Numbered from the stretch's first letter, positions 1 through 9,459 are shown. The stretch is 64,000 bases of DNA from Micromonospora coriariae (GCF_900091455.1 NZ_LT607412.1:62001-126000); one strand, 5' to 3'. Notes: generated from the sequence alone by a model not told the origin. Program-made: numbers and translations.

Positions 1-209
1 CGACACGGACGAGGTCTAACGGTCAGCCACGCTTTAGCACACCCTTAGCGACCCCTTAACCCTCTCACGCAGAGACTTCGGATTCCATCGGTGCGTTCGC
101 GCGCCGCCGACGTGAAAAGAGAGGCCCTTCTTCGTATCCGTACCACCGGTATCCCTCCGCTGGCGACAGCGCCAGACGTGGCGGGATACGGGAATTAGGA
201 GGATTTGCA

Positions 210-1652
210 GTGGTCAGACGGAATGTGGCACGGCTCGTCGTCGCGTTCACGGGGGTGATCGCTCTGCTGCTCGGGGGGCAGACCGCCGCCTTCGCCGCGC
301 CGACCAACGACGACTATCTCGCCGCCATCGCGGTGGAGTCCATTCCCTTCACCACCACCATCGACACCAGCGACGCCACGTCCGACCCGACCGATCCGAC
401 CGGGTGCTACAACAACGGATCGGTGTGGTTCAGCTTCACCCCGACGCGGGACATGTGGATCCAGGCCGACACCATCGGCAGCAACTACAACACAGTGCTC
501 TCCGCCTGGACCGGCGACCAGGGGGCACTGACCCTGGTCGGCTGCAACGACAATTACTACAGCCAGGACGCGCGGCTCGCCTTCACCGCCAACGCTGGCA
601 CCACCTACCGCTTCATGGCCGGTTACTGCTGCGGCAACGGCCGCGACGGGGGCGGTTCGCTTCGGTTCTCGGTCAAGGAGGTCCTGCCGCCGACCAACGA
701 CGACTTCGCCGACGCGATCCCGGTCGGCGCGCTGCCCTACACCGAGGCGCAGGACTACCAGGGTGCCACCCGGGAGACGGGCGAGCCCTCGTCCTGTTTC
801 ACCCCGACCCGTACGGCCTGGTACTCGTACACACCGACGACCACCGAGTCGATCACGGCCCGAACGAGCCCCGGCTATGCAGGCATGGCCGTGTACACGG
901 GCTCCTCGCTCACCGACCTGGCCATGTCGGAATGCACCACCCTCTACAGCTATCGGCCGCTGACCTTCCGCGCGCAGGCGGGTACGACGTACCTCTTCCA
1001 GGTGGCGGCGGACGGAATCAACGTGCACACATTCCAACTGGAGGCCGCGAAGCAACCCATAGCCGATTTCTCCTACTGGCCGAGCGAACCCAACTCGTAC
1101 GACCGGATCAGTTTCAGCAGCTCCGTCAATGACCCGGCGGGTGCGGGCATCTCCTCCTACGCCTGGGACTTCGGTGATGGGACGACGTCGGCCGACCCGA
1201 ATCCGGTCCACCAGATAACAGCTGATGGCGATCACACGGTCAGATTGACGGTACGAACGCCTGACGGGCGGACCGCGTCCGCCACCCACGTGATCCGGGT
1301 GCGCACCCACGACGTCGCAATCGTGCGGATGACGGTGCCCACGACGGCGCGGGTGGGGCAGACCATCGGAGTCGACGTCCACGTGCGGAACACCCGGTAC
1401 GACGAGAGCGTACGGGTCGAACTCGAACGCAGCACTCCCACATCGGGCTACCAGCCGGTCGGGGCGTTGACCCAGCCAGTCCCGGCCGCGAGCAGCAACA
1501 AGACCACCCGATTCTCGTTCACCTACACCGTCACCAGCGACGACCTGGCCTACGGGAAGCTCACCTTCCGGGCCTCGGCCGACCCGAGCCCGAGCCGCGA
1601 CGCGCTCCCAGCGGACAACGAACTGCTCTCGACCCCGGTCATCATCAAATAA
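210..1652 (+). CDS. Secreted PKD-domain protein with tandem repeats
   Basis: 480 residues, GTG start with AGGAGG at 197-202, 7 nt upstream. An N-terminal Sec signal ends near an AFAAP motif (about residue 30), so the protein is predicted to be exported. Two tandem units of about 125 residues follow, each opening with a PTNDD(Y/F) motif and each carrying cysteines that could form disulfides. A PKD/Ig-like domain with the hallmark WDFGDGTTS comes next (about 280-365), then a CARDB-like C-terminal beta domain. No catalytic motif is visible. The architecture suggests an extracellular adhesion or carbohydrate/protein-binding role. It stands alone in its transcription unit, with a hairpin just after the stop. 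Confidence 0.85.
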   Translation: MVRRNVARLVVAFTGVIALLLGGQTAAFAAPTNDDYLAAIAVESIPFTTTIDTSDATSDPTDPTGCYNNGSVWFSFTPTRDMWIQADTIGSNYNTVLSAWTGDQGALTLVGCNDNYYSQDARLAFTANAGTTYRFMAGYCCGNGRDGGGSLRFSVKEVLPPTNDDFADAIPVGALPYTEAQDYQGATRETGEPSSCFTPTRTAWYSYTPTTTESITARTSPGYAGMAVYTGSSLTDLAMSECTTLYSYRPLTFRAQAGTTYLFQVAADGINVHTFQLEAAKQPIADFSYWPSEPNSYDRISFSSSVNDPAGAGISSYAWDFGDGTTSADPNPVHQITADGDHTVRLTVRTPDGRTASATHVIRVRTHDVAIVRMTVPTTARVGQTIGVDVHVRNTRYDESVRVELERSTPTSGYQPVGALTQPVPAASSNKTTRFSFTYTVTSDDLAYGKLTFRASADPSPSRDALPADNELLSTPVIIK

Positions 1653-1657
1653 GTCGG

Positions 1658-1690
1658 CGGCGCCCCGGATCGTCAAGACCCGGGGCGCCG
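1658..1690 (+). terminator. GC-rich hairpin after PKD gene
   Basis: A perfect 11-bp inverted repeat (CGGCGCCCCGG at 1658-1668, complement at 1680-1690, 11-nt loop) begins 6 nt after the stop codon. There is no T-run, as is common for actinobacterial terminators. Confidence 0.6.
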
Positions 1691-1999
1691 CTCAACGCCG
1701 GGTCCAACTTTGATGCCTGGTGGGATCCGGGACACCGACGCGTCGGTGCGAAGGGACATCAGGTATCCGCTCAGCTCATCAACAGGCTCTGCCGATACGC
1801 GGCGCGATCTCATGGTTCTGACGGGCTTAGCCGGCCCCACCCGGACGGCTTGGAGTGGCCCCACCCCGAAGGCGACCCGATGCCGATCTCGGTAACGCTG
1901 AGGGGCAGGCGAGACGAAGGTCGCGGGACGAGCATTGATCGTCGCTCTCGATAACCGGCACGTCTGGCGCGTATTTCCGGGCGGTGCCGCACGATGGTT
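1691..1999. other. Non-coding stretch, nothing recognised
   Basis: No open frame here shows convincing codon bias or a ribosome binding site, and no RNA or repeat was recognised. Confidence 0.5.
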
Positions 2000-2349
2000 G
2001 GGTCAAGGTGCGGTTGGTTCCACCAGTGGCGGCCGCTCGCTAGACCGGACCAACAACAGCCCAGCGCCGAGGACGAGCACCCCGAACTGCTCGCGGAGCA
2101 GGTCGATGAACGCGCGCTACTCGACCATCGGCACTCGGTGGGTGCGTCGGTACTCCCGCAACAGCCCGGCCCCGACGAACTCGGCCCACGTCACCGAACG
2201 GGCGCCGCACGGCTCCGTGCGCAGCACAGGTTTGTCTCTCGCCCCTTACGCTCGTCCCCTTCCAGCCAGCAGTGCAGCGTCGACTGCACCACCCGCAGCA
2301 GCCGGGCAGCGTCCGTCTCCGAGAAGGCCTCACGCTCCGGGACACTCAA
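2000..2349 (-). pseudogene. Decayed DUF433/antitoxin-like gene
   Basis: The minus strand reads, from a TTG at 2349, LSVPEREAF then ARLLRVVQSTLHCWLEG. This resembles the start of the DUF433 (MerR-like HTH) antitoxin-type proteins common in actinomycetes. After a frameshift near 2200 the other frame continues TWAEFVGAGLLREYRRTHR, again a hallmark of that family. It then hits an in-frame TAG before RAFIDLLREQFGV. With one frameshift and one nonsense codon the gene is dead. An IS256-type element begins about 12 bp upstream of its start and probably removed its promoter. Confidence 0.6.
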
Positions 2350-3003
2350 TCCAGCGCCAGTGGGTCTGTAAGAAGAACGGTGTAACTCCTGATCAAGGAG
2401 CGGCACCTGATGACGGAAACGACGATGGCCGTGGATACTTCCGCGGTGGCGAAGAAGAAGAACCCGGTGGGTAAGCCGGCGGACGGTGTGGACGCGGAGT
2501 TGGTCGGCCGCCTGGTCGAGCAGGCCCGCGCAGCGGGCCTGCAGCTGACCGGCGACGGCGGTCTCCTGCAGCAGCTCACGAAGCGGGTGATCGAGGCCGC
2601 CCTGGACGGTGAGATCACCGACCACCTCGGCTATGACAAGGGCGATCCAGCGGGCAACAACGGCGGCAACTCGCGCAACGGTGCCCGCGGCAAGACGGTT
2701 CTGACCGAGGTCGGCCCGGTCGAGATCACCGTGCCGCGTGACCGTGACGGCAGCTTCGAGCCGCAGATCGTCAAGAAGCGGCAGCGCCGGTTGACCGGGG
2801 TCGAGGACATGGTGATCTCGTTGTCCGCTAAGGGATTGACGACCGGTGAGATCGCCGCGCACCTGGCCGAGGTGTATGGCGCTGACGTGTCACGCCAGAC
2901 CATCTCCACGATCACCGACAAGGTCATCGACGGCATGACCGAGTGGCAGAACAGGCCCCTCGACCCGGTCTACCCGGTGATCTTCCTCGACGCCGTGCAC
3001 GTG

Positions 3004-3011
3004 AAGATCAG
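3004..3011. repeat. Target-site duplication, left copy
   Basis: AAGATCAG directly abuts the left end of the ISL3 element and is repeated exactly at 4684-4691. Eight bp is the usual ISL3 duplication length. Confidence 0.93.
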
Positions 3012-4683
3012 GGCTCTGTCGCCGGTTGTGTGAAGGGGATCAGTGCGCGAGGAGGACGCGTTTGCGGAGCAGGTCGAGGCCGGCGCGGCCGAACATCTGC
3101 CGTTTGATCATCTTGAGGCGGTTGATGTTGCCTTCGACCGCGCCGGAGCTGTGCGGCAGGGTCAGGCCGTTGCGGACGGCGTCGAAGTCGCGGCGCAGGT
3201 TGCGGGCGAACCCGGCCAGCGGCGTGAGGGTGTCGACTTCGACCGTGGTGATCCACATCTCGAGGCGGTCGCCGTGGCGGCCGGTCATCATGACCGCGAA
3301 GTCTCGCACGTGTTTGACCAGCCGGTTGATGTCCCGATCACGGCCGCGCAGCTCGTGAAGTTTGGTCGCGTCGCGGGCGTCGAGATGGTCAGGATGAGTC
3401 ATGATCCACGAGGTGACTTGACGCACCGATGGCGGTTTCGGGCCGGGGTGTGGGGCGTGGCCGAGGCCTTTGCGGAAGCGGCGTAGGTAACGCTGGACGG
3501 CCAGTTCTCCGCCGGGATAACCCTGCTGTTTGATCTCTCGGAACAGCTGCGTGGCGTTGCGCTGTCCTTCGTTCCAGCGGTGGTGCAGGTAGGCGACGTA
3601 GTCGTCAACCAGGTGCGCGCGTTGCTCGGTGACGGCGGTCAACTCGGTGAAGCTGGCCGCGTTCAGGTATTTGCGGACCGTGGCCTGGTGCAGGCCGAGC
3701 TTGCGGCCGATTGCGGACTTGTTCAGTCCCTGTGCGGCGAGCTCGTGAACAGCGCCGTGATGTTCACGCAGGCGGGTCACGATCTTCTTCTCGGGTAGCG
3801 GCTGCACCTCGGCGGGCATGGAGTCGTCCGCCGCCGAGGGTGCCGGGGCGACGAGCCGGGACCGATAGGCGTTGACGGTCTTCTCGACCGCCTGGCCCAG
3901 GTTCTGCCAGAGATGGAACCGGTCCGCGACCTGAACCGCCTGCGGGGCTCCAGAGCGGGCGCCTTCGCCATAGCCGCCGGCCCGGTCCCGGCAGATCACC
4001 TCGATCTCGGGGTGCTGCCGCAGCCACTCTGCGAGGCTGTCACCGTCGCGGCCGACGAACATGTCGACCGGGCGGTGGCTGTCCATGTCGATCAGCACAG
4101 TGCCGTAATGACGGCCTCGGCGGAACGCGAAGTCGTCGACGCCGAGGACGGTGATCGGCGTCTTCGGCGGGTCAGGCAACGCCTTGACCAACCGCAACAA
4201 CGTGTCGCGACCGGCAGCGACCCCGATCACCAACGCCAACCGGGAACCGGCCCGGCCAGCCAACGCCAAACCAATCTGCGTCAGTACGCCCCGCAGCCCC
4301 GGCGTCAATCGCGCATGCGGACTGGTCAGCCCCTCGATCTGCTCGGCGAACGTCCGCGCCGGGCAGGTGTTGTTGTCGCAGCGGAACCGCCGGATCCGCA
4401 CCTCAAGCAGCAACGCCGTCCCGGCGATCGCGACATCACGCAACCGGCGCTGATACCGGCCATGAACCCTGGCTGACCGCTGCTGGCACCGACCACACCG
4501 CGCGGTCTCCGCCCGGACCCGCGCGGACAGCACCACGACGCCGTCACGCTGCTCAACCGTCTCGATGGACAGAAGCGAGAGATGCGGCAGTAACTGCTCC
4601 ACAAGTGAACACGCCGGACATGATCAACGAAAGCACCGAGTTGGCGACGGACCTGTCCACATCACAAGATCGGCGACAGAGTC
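3012..4683 (-). mobile_element. ISL3-family insertion sequence, 1672 bp
   Basis: Terminal inverted repeats start GGCTCTGTCGCCG at 3012 and, read inward from 4683, GACTCTGTCGCCG; similarity continues through TGTGA. A perfect 8-bp duplication flanks it. It holds one full-length transposase gene on the minus strand. Intact ends, gene and duplication suggest a recent, possibly still active, insertion. Confidence 0.93.
3040..4602 (-). CDS. ISL3-family transposase
   Basis: 520 residues, typical for ISL3 transposases. The N-terminus has the zinc-binding motif CGRCQQRS, then CDNNTC near residue 75. A helix-turn-helix region follows, then the DDE domain: Asp in VLGVDDFAFRRGRHYGTVL, Asp in VICRDRAGGYGEGA, and Glu in the C-terminal SGAVEGNINRLKMIKRQM. 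The frame is uninterrupted. It moves its own element by cut-and-paste transposition and lies antisense inside an IS256-type transposase gene. Confidence 0.95.
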   Translation of the reverse strand: MEQLLPHLSLLSIETVEQRDGVVVLSARVRAETARCGRCQQRSARVHGRYQRRLRDVAIAGTALLLEVRIRRFRCDNNTCPARTFAEQIEGLTSPHARLTPGLRGVLTQIGLALAGRAGSRLALVIGVAAGRDTLLRLVKALPDPPKTPITVLGVDDFAFRRGRHYGTVLIDMDSHRPVDMFVGRDGDSLAEWLRQHPEIEVICRDRAGGYGEGARSGAPQAVQVADRFHLWQNLGQAVEKTVNAYRSRLVAPAPSAADDSMPAEVQPLPEKKIVTRLREHHGAVHELAAQGLNKSAIGRKLGLHQATVRKYLNAASFTELTAVTEQRAHLVDDYVAYLHHRWNEGQRNATQLFREIKQQGYPGGELAVQRYLRRFRKGLGHAPHPGPKPPSVRQVTSWIMTHPDHLDARDATKLHELRGRDRDINRLVKHVRDFAVMMTGRHGDRLEMWITTVEVDTLTPLAGFARNLRRDFDAVRNGLTLPHSSGAVEGNINRLKMIKRQMFGRAGLDLLRKRVLLAH

Positions 4684-4691
4684 AAGATCAG
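4684..4691. repeat. Target-site duplication, right copy
   Basis: AAGATCAG, identical to 3004-3011. The host transposase frame resumes with the next base. Confidence 0.93.
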
Positions 4692-5088
4692 AGACGGCAA
4701 GGTCGCCAACCGGCCCATCTACGTTGCCCTGGCAGTCACGGTCGATGGGACCCGCGACATCCTCGGCCTGTGGGCGGGTGACGGCGGGGAGGGCGCCAAA
4801 TTCTGGCTGCAGGTCCTGACCGAATTGAAGAACCGCGGCGTCGACGACGCCTGCATGGTCGTCTGCGACGGGTTGAAGGGCCTACCCGACGCGATCGCCG
4901 CGACCTGGCCCCTCGCGGTGGTCCAAACGTGTGTCATCCACCTGCTCAGAGCCTCGTTCCGGTATGCGGGCCGGCAACACTGGGACGCTATCGCCAAGGC
5001 ATTGCGGCCGGTTTACACCGCGCCCACCGAGGCGGCCGCGCAGGCCCCCTTCGACGAGTTCGCCGAGGCATGGGGCGGCCGATATCCG

Positions 5089-5324
5089 TTGCCCCGGACC
5101 TGCACCAGATCAACGCCGGGCGGCAAGGACTCCTACGCGATCACGGTCACGCTCGCGTCGCGATGCGCCTGCTTGCCGAAGTACCGGTCGCCGACGATGC
5201 CCAGGCCCGCCCGGATCCGGACCTCCTCGACCAGTTCGCCCGACGGCGCCGGCGGCGGACCGTCCGCGGGCCGACCCACATATCGATGTACGGGCGGGGC
5301 CAGCAGCTGGACGATCCGCCGCAT
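5089..5324 (-). pseudogene. MOSC-domain gene, truncated with internal stop
   Basis: The minus strand from ATG at 5324 reads MRRIVQLLAPPVHRYVGR, then VRIRAGLGIVGDRYFGK and HRDASVTVIA. These are hallmarks of stand-alone MOSC proteins (molybdenum-cofactor sulfurase C-terminal fold). A TAG at 5133-5135 interrupts the frame just before ESLPPGVDLVQVRGN, and the truncated IS256 element cuts the rest at 5088/5089, so about half of the gene is missing. A GTG at 5339 overlaps the upstream stop (GTGA), so the gene was probably co-translated with the hydrolase gene. Confidence 0.7.
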
Positions 5325-5335
5325 GGCAGCCAGCG

Positions 5336-6943
5336 TCACCCGATGACCTTGGGCCTTCGCATTGGCGCGCCATCGAACGGATGCGCGGCCGGGGCCGCCT
5401 CGAACGCCTGACGCAGGTGCAGGGCGACCTCCTCTTGGGCGTGCGCGGCCTTGTCCAGCACCGCGGCAAGGCCGAAGAAGTCGTGCATCACTCCCCCGTA
5501 ACGGACCGACGTGGCCCGCACGCCGGCGGCCTCCAAGCGGGCGCACCACTCGTCGCCCTGGCTCTGCAGCACGTCGCGGTCGGTGGTGACGATCAGTGTC
5601 GGCGGCAGACCGGCGAGGCCCTGCACGGAGAGCGGAAGCAGATCGACCCTGGGGTCTTTCAGGCTGTCGGTCACGCCACGGAAGGCGTGCATCATCATCC
5701 AGGACAGCAGTGGACGATTCAGCGGCCGGGCGTCTGCGGCGTCCCACATGGACGCGCCGTACTGGGCGGTGGTGGTCAGCGGGCAGACGAGCACCTGCGC
5801 CACGGGCAGTGGCTCACCTGCCTGCTTGAGCTGACAGCAGGTCGCAGCCGCCATGTTCGCCCCGACGCCCTCCCCGCCGATGGCGATGTGTGACGCGTCG
5901 CCGCCGAGCCCGGTGGCGTTGGTCAGGAGCCACCGGTAGGTGGCCAGCACATCCTCGTGGGCGGCCGGGAACACGTGCTCGGGAGCCTTGCGGTACTCCG
6001 GCGACACCACGATCGCGCCCGTCCGGTTGACCAGGGCGCGGCAGGACGCGTCATAGTCGTCGTTCGTGAACAGGGTCCAACCGCCACCGTGCACCCACAT
6101 CACGACGGGCACCGGATCGGAGGTCTGGCCGAGCGGCTTGTAGACGCGTACGACCAGATCACCACCCGGGCCGGGCACGGTGACGTCCGCTGCAGATCCG
6201 ACCTCCTCGGGGTCCGTCGGCCGCCCGTCCTGCCGCAGGATCTCCATCGCCGCGTCGGCGAGGCTCGGCTGCTGGCGGGCCTGCTCGAGGGTGAGGAGCT
6301 CATACGGGGCCAGGACCAGTCGGGACCAGGTGTCGAGGATCCGCTGCGCCTGGGTGTCGAGCAGCCAGGAGGCGTCGGTCGACAGGACGTTGCTGCGGCC
6401 GGATACCCTGTCGCGTACCTTGTCCATGAACCCGGCGGCACCGAGCATGAGCCTGCGACGGCGTCCGGTGGGCGGGACGGTGGGATGCGAGCGGGCAGGG
6501 GCCCACCCCTTGGCGGCGAGGTACCGCTCGCCGAGCCGACCCATCTCCTGCGCGCCCACCGCCCGACGCAGCGCCGGCAGGAACTCCCGTTCCTCCTTCT
6601 CGATGTGGTGCCGGACACCGCCGATCAGCTTGTTCAGCGCCCGCTCGAATTCGCGGCTGCCGGGATCCGCATGGTCGAGCAGGACGAGCAGCCTCTTGAG
6701 GGCCTGGTGCTCGCCCCGCCCCTCCTCGGCGTCCGCGGCGGCGCCGATCTCGGCCAGCGCCGGATACAACACCTCCTCCTCGGCGTGGGCGTGCAGGGCG
6801 CGGCCGTAACTCACCTGGTCGACCAGCATGCGCCGGTCACCGCGTCCGGCCTCGAGGTGCTCGAAGAGGCGGTTCGCCACCACGTGCTCGTCGGCGATCA
6901 GGTGGTCGAGGTCGCCCGGCAAGGTCGCGTACGGCAGCGTCAT
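5336..6943 (-). CDS. Hemerythrin-domain / alpha-beta hydrolase (HSL-type) fusion protein
   Basis: 535 residues. Start chosen at ATG 6943 because GGAGGAGGAG at 6951-6960 lies just upstream. Residues about 8-145 form a hemerythrin-like four-helix domain with HLIADEH, HAHAEEEVLYP, GEHQALK and HHIEKEE, supplying His/Glu ligands for a di-iron site. The C-terminal part is a hormone-sensitive-lipase-type hydrolase with the oxyanion motif HGGGW, an Asp in TDRDVLQSQGD and a His in MHDFFG. The nucleophile elbow, normally GDSAGG, reads GEGVGAN, so the catalytic Ser is absent. Ester hydrolysis is therefore doubtful. A role in sensing O2, iron or nitric oxide, or in ligand binding, is an inference. Confidence 0.88.
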   Translation of the reverse strand: MTLPYATLPGDLDHLIADEHVVANRLFEHLEAGRGDRRMLVDQVSYGRALHAHAEEEVLYPALAEIGAAADAEEGRGEHQALKRLLVLLDHADPGSREFERALNKLIGGVRHHIEKEEREFLPALRRAVGAQEMGRLGERYLAAKGWAPARSHPTVPPTGRRRRLMLGAAGFMDKVRDRVSGRSNVLSTDASWLLDTQAQRILDTWSRLVLAPYELLTLEQARQQPSLADAAMEILRQDGRPTDPEEVGSAADVTVPGPGGDLVVRVYKPLGQTSDPVPVVMWVHGGGWTLFTNDDYDASCRALVNRTGAIVVSPEYRKAPEHVFPAAHEDVLATYRWLLTNATGLGGDASHIAIGGEGVGANMAAATCCQLKQAGEPLPVAQVLVCPLTTTAQYGASMWDAADARPLNRPLLSWMMMHAFRGVTDSLKDPRVDLLPLSVQGLAGLPPTLIVTTDRDVLQSQGDEWCARLEAAGVRATSVRYGGVMHDFFGLAAVLDKAAHAQEEVALHLRQAFEAAPAAHPFDGAPMRRPKVIG

Positions 6944-7808
6944 CGGACACCTCCTCCTCCACACTTACCGCAACCGGCACCGCCTTCGCGGCATAACCTC
7001 GCATGTCGCCAAGAACCCGAACGGGCGGGTCGACGCCGGTCAGCGCGCGTCCCAGCCAGGCGTTGACGCCCGGCTCCAGCTGACGCCACCTCACCCTGCG
7101 GGCATGCCTTCCTGAGCGGATGTCCGGCGAGCGCATTCACTGACCGATCGAAGCGATTCAACCGACGGCGACCACCCTCGACCCGCTCGGCGGACGTACC
7201 TCTCAGCCATCCAGTCAGACCCAAGCAGGTCATGTCATGAGCTGTTCGACTCGCATCGCCGGCGCCGAGACGGGCAGGGCCTACACCGTGCCCCGTTGCG
7301 CTGGGCGACCACCCCGACCGCGGCACGATGGGTGCGGCGGTCGCGCCACCGCCGCACCTGCTGGTCCAGACGTGAGATGTGCTGATCCATCTGATCTACC
7401 TGCACAGGACGTCGGTAGCTACGACGCGTCGAACCGACACGCGGGGTAGCCCTTACTGGCTGGGCTCCGTGGCGTCGTGATGCCTAACGAGCGGGCGATG
7501 GGCGCCGGTCCTCGGCTTCCGGTCGGCGTCACCCTCGACACGGAACGGGGTGCCCAGGCGGGTCATCGCACCCGAACTTGCGTCAACGGCAGGTGTGTGG
7601 TCGAAAGGCTCATCTGCTCCCGATGCTTCACGGAACAAATTCGAGTCATGCCCGGTTAAATCAGTCAAGAACTGCTCCAAGTTTGGCGCGCCACGGCGCG
7701 ACCCGCTCGCACATGCAAGCCGGGTGCCGAAAATGCGCGGGGCGCATTCGGCCGCTCGCCGGGATCCGTTTCGCTCGGCCCGCCGAACCCTAACCCAGAA
7801 AGCCATCG
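6944..7808. other. Long intergenic region, no confident gene
   Basis: Open frames here lack start signals and consistent codon bias. The best is a minus-strand frame ending at 7453 that includes LEQFLTDLTGHDSNLFREA and GAMTRLGTPFRVEGDADRK. It may be the tail of a lost gene; its product is not recognised. Confidence 0.4.
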
Positions 7809-7838
7809 TTACGGCTTGGGCTGGGGTGTGGGTAGAAT
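7809..7838 (+). promoter_or_regulatory. Candidate promoter of DEAD-box helicase gene
   Basis: TTACGG (7809-7814) and TAGAAT (7833-7838) are 18 bp apart, upstream of the helicase. This would give a leader of about 110 nt, plausible for a cold-regulated mRNA. The -35 is a weak match. Confidence 0.35.
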
Positions 7839-7953
7839 TGATTAAGCAGCCCGCCGGTTTACGACCCGGCCTGCATCTGACGTCGACCACCACGCGCCGC
7901 GACCAATCGGTCAGCGCCGTGCAGGGCGACCCCTTCCACGTTCGGAGACTCCC

Positions 7954-9381
7954 ATGGCGGCACGCCGCCCCAGCAAGACACGCCTTGTCACACCCACCTC
8001 CTTCGCCGACCTCGGCGTGCCCGGCCGCCTGGTCGCCGCGCTCGAGCAGGCAGGCATCAACACGCCATTCCCGATCCAGGCCGCGACGCTCCCGGATTCA
8101 CTCGCCGGACGCGACGTGCTCGGTCGGGGCCGCACAGGTTCGGGCAAGACATACGCCTTCGCCCTCCCGGTCCTCGCCCGGCTCTCGGCCGCCACGTCTG
8201 CGCGACTGCCCGGCCGCCCGCGCTCGCTCATCCTGGCGCCCACTCGCGAGCTGGCAACCCAGATCGAAGCAACGATCGCACCGCTCGCCACCGCGCTGTC
8301 GCTGCGGACCGCGACGATCTTCGGCGGAGTGAGCGCGCGGCCACAGGTCGCTGCACTGCGTGCCGGAGTCGATATCCTCATCGCCTGTCCCGGCCGGCTC
8401 GCCGACCACGTGTCGACCGGCCACGCAAACCTCGACGCCGTCGAGATCACGGTGCTCGACGAGGCGGACCACATGGCCGACCTCGGCTTCCTGCCGGTCG
8501 TACGGCGACTCCTCGACACAACACCGCCCCGCTCGCAACGGCTGCTGTTCTCCGCGACGCTCGACGCGGGCGTCGACGTCCTCGTGCGGCGATACCTCTC
8601 CAACCCAGTCACCCACAGCGTCGACTCGGCGATGTCCCCGGTCGCCGCGATGACCCACCACGTGCTCCGGGTGCGTCACGATGATCGGCTCCCCGTCCTG
8701 ATCGACCTGACGGCCGCCCCGGGGCGCACGCTCGTGTTCACCCGCACGAAGCGGGGCGCCAAGAAGCTGACCAGTCAACTGGTCGCCTCCGGCGTGCCCG
8801 CCGTCGAGCTGCACGGCAACCTGGCGCAAAACGCCCGAACCCGCAATCTGGCGGCGTTCTCCGCCGGCGACGCCCGCACACTTGTCGCGACCGACATCGC
8901 GGCGCGCGGTATCCACGTCGACGATGTAGCGCTCGTGATCCACGCCGACCCGCCAGCCGAACACAAGGCATACCTGCACCGCTCCGGGCGGACCGCGCGT
9001 GCCGGAGCGAGCGGCACAGTCGTCACCCTGATGACCGACGACCAGGTCACCGACGTGCGCGACCTCACCCGCCAGGCCGGCATCAACCCGACGATCACCC
9101 GCCTCGGCCCCGGTGACTCGCTGCTCACCGAACTCGCCCCGGGCGAGCGCCGCTTCGTGACGCCTCCCGTAGCGACAACGAGGCCGCATAGCGGACGAGG
9201 CCACAGCGCCACGCGGCGCCCGGATCCGCACACAGCCGCGGGCGGATCGACCGCCAGCGCGGCGCGCGGGACAGGCTCGGAAAGTCGTCGGGCGAGTGCG
9301 GCGGAAACCACGTCCCCGCCACGGGGCGCCGCGGCGTTCTCGTCCGGCACACGGGTTGGCAGCCGGCGCGGTCAGCGTTGA
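7954..9381 (+). CDS. DEAD-box ATP-dependent RNA helicase
   Basis: 475 residues. All core motifs are present in order: Q motif (FADLGVP with PFPIQAATLP), Walker A GRTGSGKT, PTRELATQI, DEAD box VLDEADHMADLGF, SAT (LFSATLD), RGIHVDDVALVIHAD, and HRSGRTARAG. After the second RecA domain (ending about residue 390) a Ser/Arg/Gly-rich basic tail suits RNA binding. It unwinds RNA duplexes in the cytoplasm, as in cold adaptation, ribosome assembly or mRNA decay. A cold-shock protein gene follows about 200 bp downstream, which supports an RNA-chaperone role. The start is ATG with a weak GGAG upstream. Confidence 0.95.
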   Translation: MAARRPSKTRLVTPTSFADLGVPGRLVAALEQAGINTPFPIQAATLPDSLAGRDVLGRGRTGSGKTYAFALPVLARLSAATSARLPGRPRSLILAPTRELATQIEATIAPLATALSLRTATIFGGVSARPQVAALRAGVDILIACPGRLADHVSTGHANLDAVEITVLDEADHMADLGFLPVVRRLLDTTPPRSQRLLFSATLDAGVDVLVRRYLSNPVTHSVDSAMSPVAAMTHHVLRVRHDDRLPVLIDLTAAPGRTLVFTRTKRGAKKLTSQLVASGVPAVELHGNLAQNARTRNLAAFSAGDARTLVATDIAARGIHVDDVALVIHADPPAEHKAYLHRSGRTARAGASGTVVTLMTDDQVTDVRDLTRQAGINPTITRLGPGDSLLTELAPGERRFVTPPVATTRPHSGRGHSATRRPDPHTAAGGSTASAARGTGSESRRASAAETTSPPRGAAAFSSGTRVGSRRGQR

Positions 9382-9459
9382 CAGCGAAGACACCGCGCGG
9401 GCGGCTTGCGCGTGCTAGCCTGCCCGCGTTGCAACTTTTGGTTTGCCGCATACTTTGCC

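Larger units (their letters stand above)
2361..5088 (+). mobile_element. Truncated IS256-family element, interrupted by ISL3 element
   Basis: The left end begins with GGGTCTGTAAGAAGAACGG near 2362, the usual form of IS256-type inverted repeats. The transposase starts at 2410. The right end is lost: coding sequence stops after GGRYP at 5088, where MOSC-gene DNA begins, so about the last quarter of the transposase and the right inverted repeat are missing. The whole ISL3-family element at 3012-4683 lies inside it. Confidence 0.8.
2410..5088 (+). pseudogene. IS256-family (mutator) transposase, interrupted and truncated
   Basis: The N-terminal part (2410-3011) has the IS256 features: a long helical N-terminus, TDHLGYDKGD, NSRNG, the VEITVPRDRDGSFEP segment, and the first catalytic Asp in FLDAVHVKIR. 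The ISL3 insertion cuts it in the HVKIR codons. The frame resumes at 4692 with DGKVANRPIYVALAV, then the second catalytic Asp (VVCDGLKGLPDAI) and the Cys-His region (VQTCVIHLLRAS). Removing the insertion and one target copy restores a perfect reading frame. The last part with the catalytic Glu is missing, so even the uninterrupted gene would be inactive. Confidence 0.9.

Noticed and set aside
2410..3033. Intact 207-residue transposase ending ALSPVV
   Set aside because: The last six residues are encoded by the ISL3 inverted repeat; the true gene continues after the insertion.
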